Shown: piece by piece, positions 5,565 to 7,157 of the stretch | Numbering within the stretch: the first letter of the stretch is position 1 | How the letters are laid out: every line of letters begins with the position of its first letter | Source of the DNA: Cytophagales bacterium | GTDB taxonomy: Bacteria; Bacteroidota; Bacteroidia; Cytophagales; Spirosomataceae | DNA length: 7,157 nucleotides | Direction: 5' to 3' | NCBI GenBank assembly: GCA_028868395.1 | Contig: JAGWUO010000058.1 | Location: forward strand, 1-7,157 | Program-made: the position numbers and the translations under genes | The notes under the pieces: generated by a model | Told to the model about the DNA's origin: nothing | Databases searched by the model: none | What the model saw: the letters and a program-made list of their open reading frames with translations, nothing else

Positions 5565-7157
5565 ATGAAAAAATTATTCCTTTTTGACGCGATGGCCTTG
5601 ATTTATCGCGCGCATTTTGCATTTGCTAAAACACCTCGAATTTCTTCGAAGGGAATTAATACTTCCGCCGTTTTTGGCTTTGCAAATACGATCCTAGAGG
5701 TCATTAACAAGGAAAAACCAGACTATTTAGGAGTTGCCTTCGATACACCTGCCCCTACTTTTCGCCATGTGGAATATACGCCCTACAAGGCACAGCGCCA
5801 GGAACAGCCGGAGGATATTACGATTGCCATTCCATATGTTAAGCGTTTGGTTGAAGCGATGGACATTCCCTTGCTGATTTTAGATGGCTATGAGGCGGAT
5901 GATGTGATTGGTACGATTGCCAAAAAGGCGGTGCGAGCGAATCCGGACATCGAAGTTTTCATGATGACGCCGGATAAAGATTACGGGCAATTAGTAGAGG
6001 AGCGCATTAAGATGTACAAACCGGCCTTTATGGGCAAGGGTGTAGAGATTTTAGGGCCCAAGGAAGTATGCCAACGTTGGAACATCACTAATGTCGACCA
6101 AGTAATCGATATGCTGGGTTTGATGGGTGATGCGGTGGATAACATTCCAGGTATTCCGGGTGTGGGTGAAAAGACGGCACAAAAACTAATTGAGCAGTTT
6201 GGATCACTTGAAAACCTATTAGATAATACCGATCAACTAAAAGGCAAATTGCAAGAAAACTTGATCAATTTCCGCGAGCAAGGGATTTTATCGAAGCATT
6301 TGGCCCGTATTATGCTCGAAGTACCTATCGAATACGAAGAAGAAAAACTAAAAGCAACGCAGCCTAACCGGGCTTTATTAGAACCCCTATTAGAGGAATT
6401 AGAATTCAGAACGCTGCGCAAGCGGATTTTGGGTGAGGAAGAGCCAGTTGTGGCGAAAGTAAAAGCATCGCCTAAAGTGGATGCGAACCAAATGGATATG
6501 TTTGGATCTCCTGCCGCTTCCGCCGCTCCTGAAACAGTGGAGGAAGATGAAGTCATCACGACCAGCTATTCGAACCTCAGCAATACCGCGCACCAATACC
6601 ATTTAGTGCAGGGCGAGAACGCGATTAAGTCCTTGATTAGCTTCTTGGATCGCCAGGATTCCTTCTGTTTTGATACGGAAACTACGAGTTTGGTAGCGAT
6701 AGAAGCCGCATTAGTGGGCATGTCCTTCTCCTACCGTAAGGGTGAGGCTTTTTATGTGCCGTTCCCAGAAGATCCAGTGGCTTGCCAGGCGCAGGCAGAT
6801 TTATTTAAGGACATTTTTGCCAAAGAATCCACCACCAAAATCGCCCAAAATATCAAATACGATATGAGCGTTTTGCGCAATTACGGTATCGAAATCAAAG
6901 GCGCGACTTACGACACGATGCTGGCTCATTACTTGATAGAACCGGAGAAACGCCACGGGATGGATGCTTTGGCCCTCGCCTATTTAAGCTACGAACCCAT
7001 GTCGATCGAAAACTTGATTGGCAAAAAAGGCGCTAAGCAAGGAAACATGCGCGAAGTAGAACTTAACTTGATCAAAGAGTACGCCGCAGAAGACGCCGAT
7101 ATTACCTTGCAATTAAAGCCATTTTTGGACAAACAATTAACCACGAATCCCAAAGCC
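5565..7157 (+). CDS. polA: DNA polymerase I, N-terminal 531 codons (cut by right edge)
   Basis: DNA polymerase I removes RNA primers, fills gaps and takes part in excision repair. The open frame runs from the ATG at 5565 to the window edge with no stop. Residues 1 to about 287 are the 5' nuclease domain: LFLFDAMALIYRAHFA (4-19), GYEADDVIGT with Asp112/Asp113, TPDKDYGQLV, and the helix-hairpin-helix region GDAVDNIPGIPGVGEKTA starting near 188. A Pro/Ala/Glu-rich linker follows (about 288-340). The 3'-5' exonuclease domain comes next with all proofreading signatures: FDTET (Asp370, Glu372), QNIKYD (Asp433) and YAAEDAD (Tyr506, Asp510). Spacing matches E. coli Pol I closely, so proofreading is probably active, unlike in several Gram-positive Pol I enzymes. 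The polymerase domain, normally about 400 more residues, is outside the window. The leader has no Shine-Dalgarno. The gene is divergent from pdxH across 62 bp. Confidence 0.96.
   Translation, partial: MKKLFLFDAMALIYRAHFAFAKTPRISSKGINTSAVFGFANTILEVINKEKPDYLGVAFDTPAPTFRHVEYTPYKAQRQEQPEDITIAIPYVKRLVEAMDIPLLILDGYEADDVIGTIAKKAVRANPDIEVFMMTPDKDYGQLVEERIKMYKPAFMGKGVEILGPKEVCQRWNITNVDQVIDMLGLMGDAVDNIPGIPGVGEKTAQKLIEQFGSLENLLDNTDQLKGKLQENLINFREQGILSKHLARIMLEVPIEYEEEKLKATQPNRALLEPLLEELEFRTLRKRILGEEEPVVAKVKASPKVDANQMDMFGSPAASAAPETVEEDEVITTSYSNLSNTAHQYHLVQGENAIKSLISFLDRQDSFCFDTETTSLVAIEAALVGMSFSYRKGEAFYVPFPEDPVACQAQADLFKDIFAKESTTKIAQNIKYDMSVLRNYGIEIKGATYDTMLAHYLIEPEKRHGMDALALAYLSYEPMSIENLIGKKGAKQGNMREVELNLIKEYAAEDADITLQLKPFLDKQLTTNPKA

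Noticed and set aside
5503..5622. 40-codon N-terminal extension of pdxH up to an ATG at 5620-5622
   Set aside because: The extra residues do not resemble the family, would overlap the polA start on the other strand, and lie upstream of the candidate pdxH -7 box. The ATG at 5500-5502 gives the normal PdxH N-terminus.
6233..6602. Two overlapping minus-strand open frames
   Set aside because: Both are antisense to the polA linker and exonuclease region and show no recognisable motif.

Overview
The window looks like ordinary chromosomal DNA from a member of the Bacteroidota. A Cytophagales-like, moderate-GC genome is my guess, and the order-level call is weak. Three things support the phylum. Genes start without Shine-Dalgarno sequences, after A/T-rich leaders. 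Promoter-like boxes match the TAnnTTTG -7 element of this phylum. The gene set joins a bacillithiol deacetylase (bshB1) with an M23/LysM envelope hydrolase of a Bacteroidota type. No phage, plasmid, transposon, CRISPR or defence genes are visible, and no rRNA or tRNA gene was recognised.

Layout. Positions 1-1822 (minus strand) hold a two-gene unit, dctA then maeB, 6 bp apart: a C4-dicarboxylate/H+ or Na+ symporter followed by NADP-type malic enzyme, which is cut off by the left edge. A 115-bp divergent spacer (1823-1937) carries candidate promoters for both directions. Positions 1938-4704 (plus strand) hold a tight three-gene unit: trxB (thioredoxin reductase), a secreted M23 metallopeptidase with a C-terminal LysM, and bshB1. 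Gaps are 9 and 16 bp, and the second gap contains an 11-bp tandem duplication. Positions 4705-4866 form a convergent intergenic region full of small structured repeats: two inverted arrays of a CTTTGAA-like heptamer, a 14-bp perfect hairpin terminator, and two copies of an 11-base hairpin core in opposite orientation. Positions 4867-5502 (minus) encode pdxH. A 62-bp divergent spacer then leads to polA (5565 to the right edge, plus), which covers the 5' nuclease domain and most of the 3'-5' exonuclease domain before the window ends.

How the genes fit together. dctA-maeB is a natural uptake-and-use pair: imported malate, fumarate or succinate reaches malate and is then converted to pyruvate plus NADPH. 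trxB and bshB1 both serve thiol redox balance (NADPH-driven thioredoxin reduction and synthesis of the low-molecular-weight thiol bacillithiol). The cell-wall hydrolase between them has no obvious role in that pathway. pdxH (pyridoxal phosphate) and polA are divergent housekeeping genes.

I found no convincing new biological system. The least explained sequence is the repeat-rich convergent spacer at 4705-4868, followed by the conserved-looking but functionally mixed trxB/M23/bshB1 cluster.
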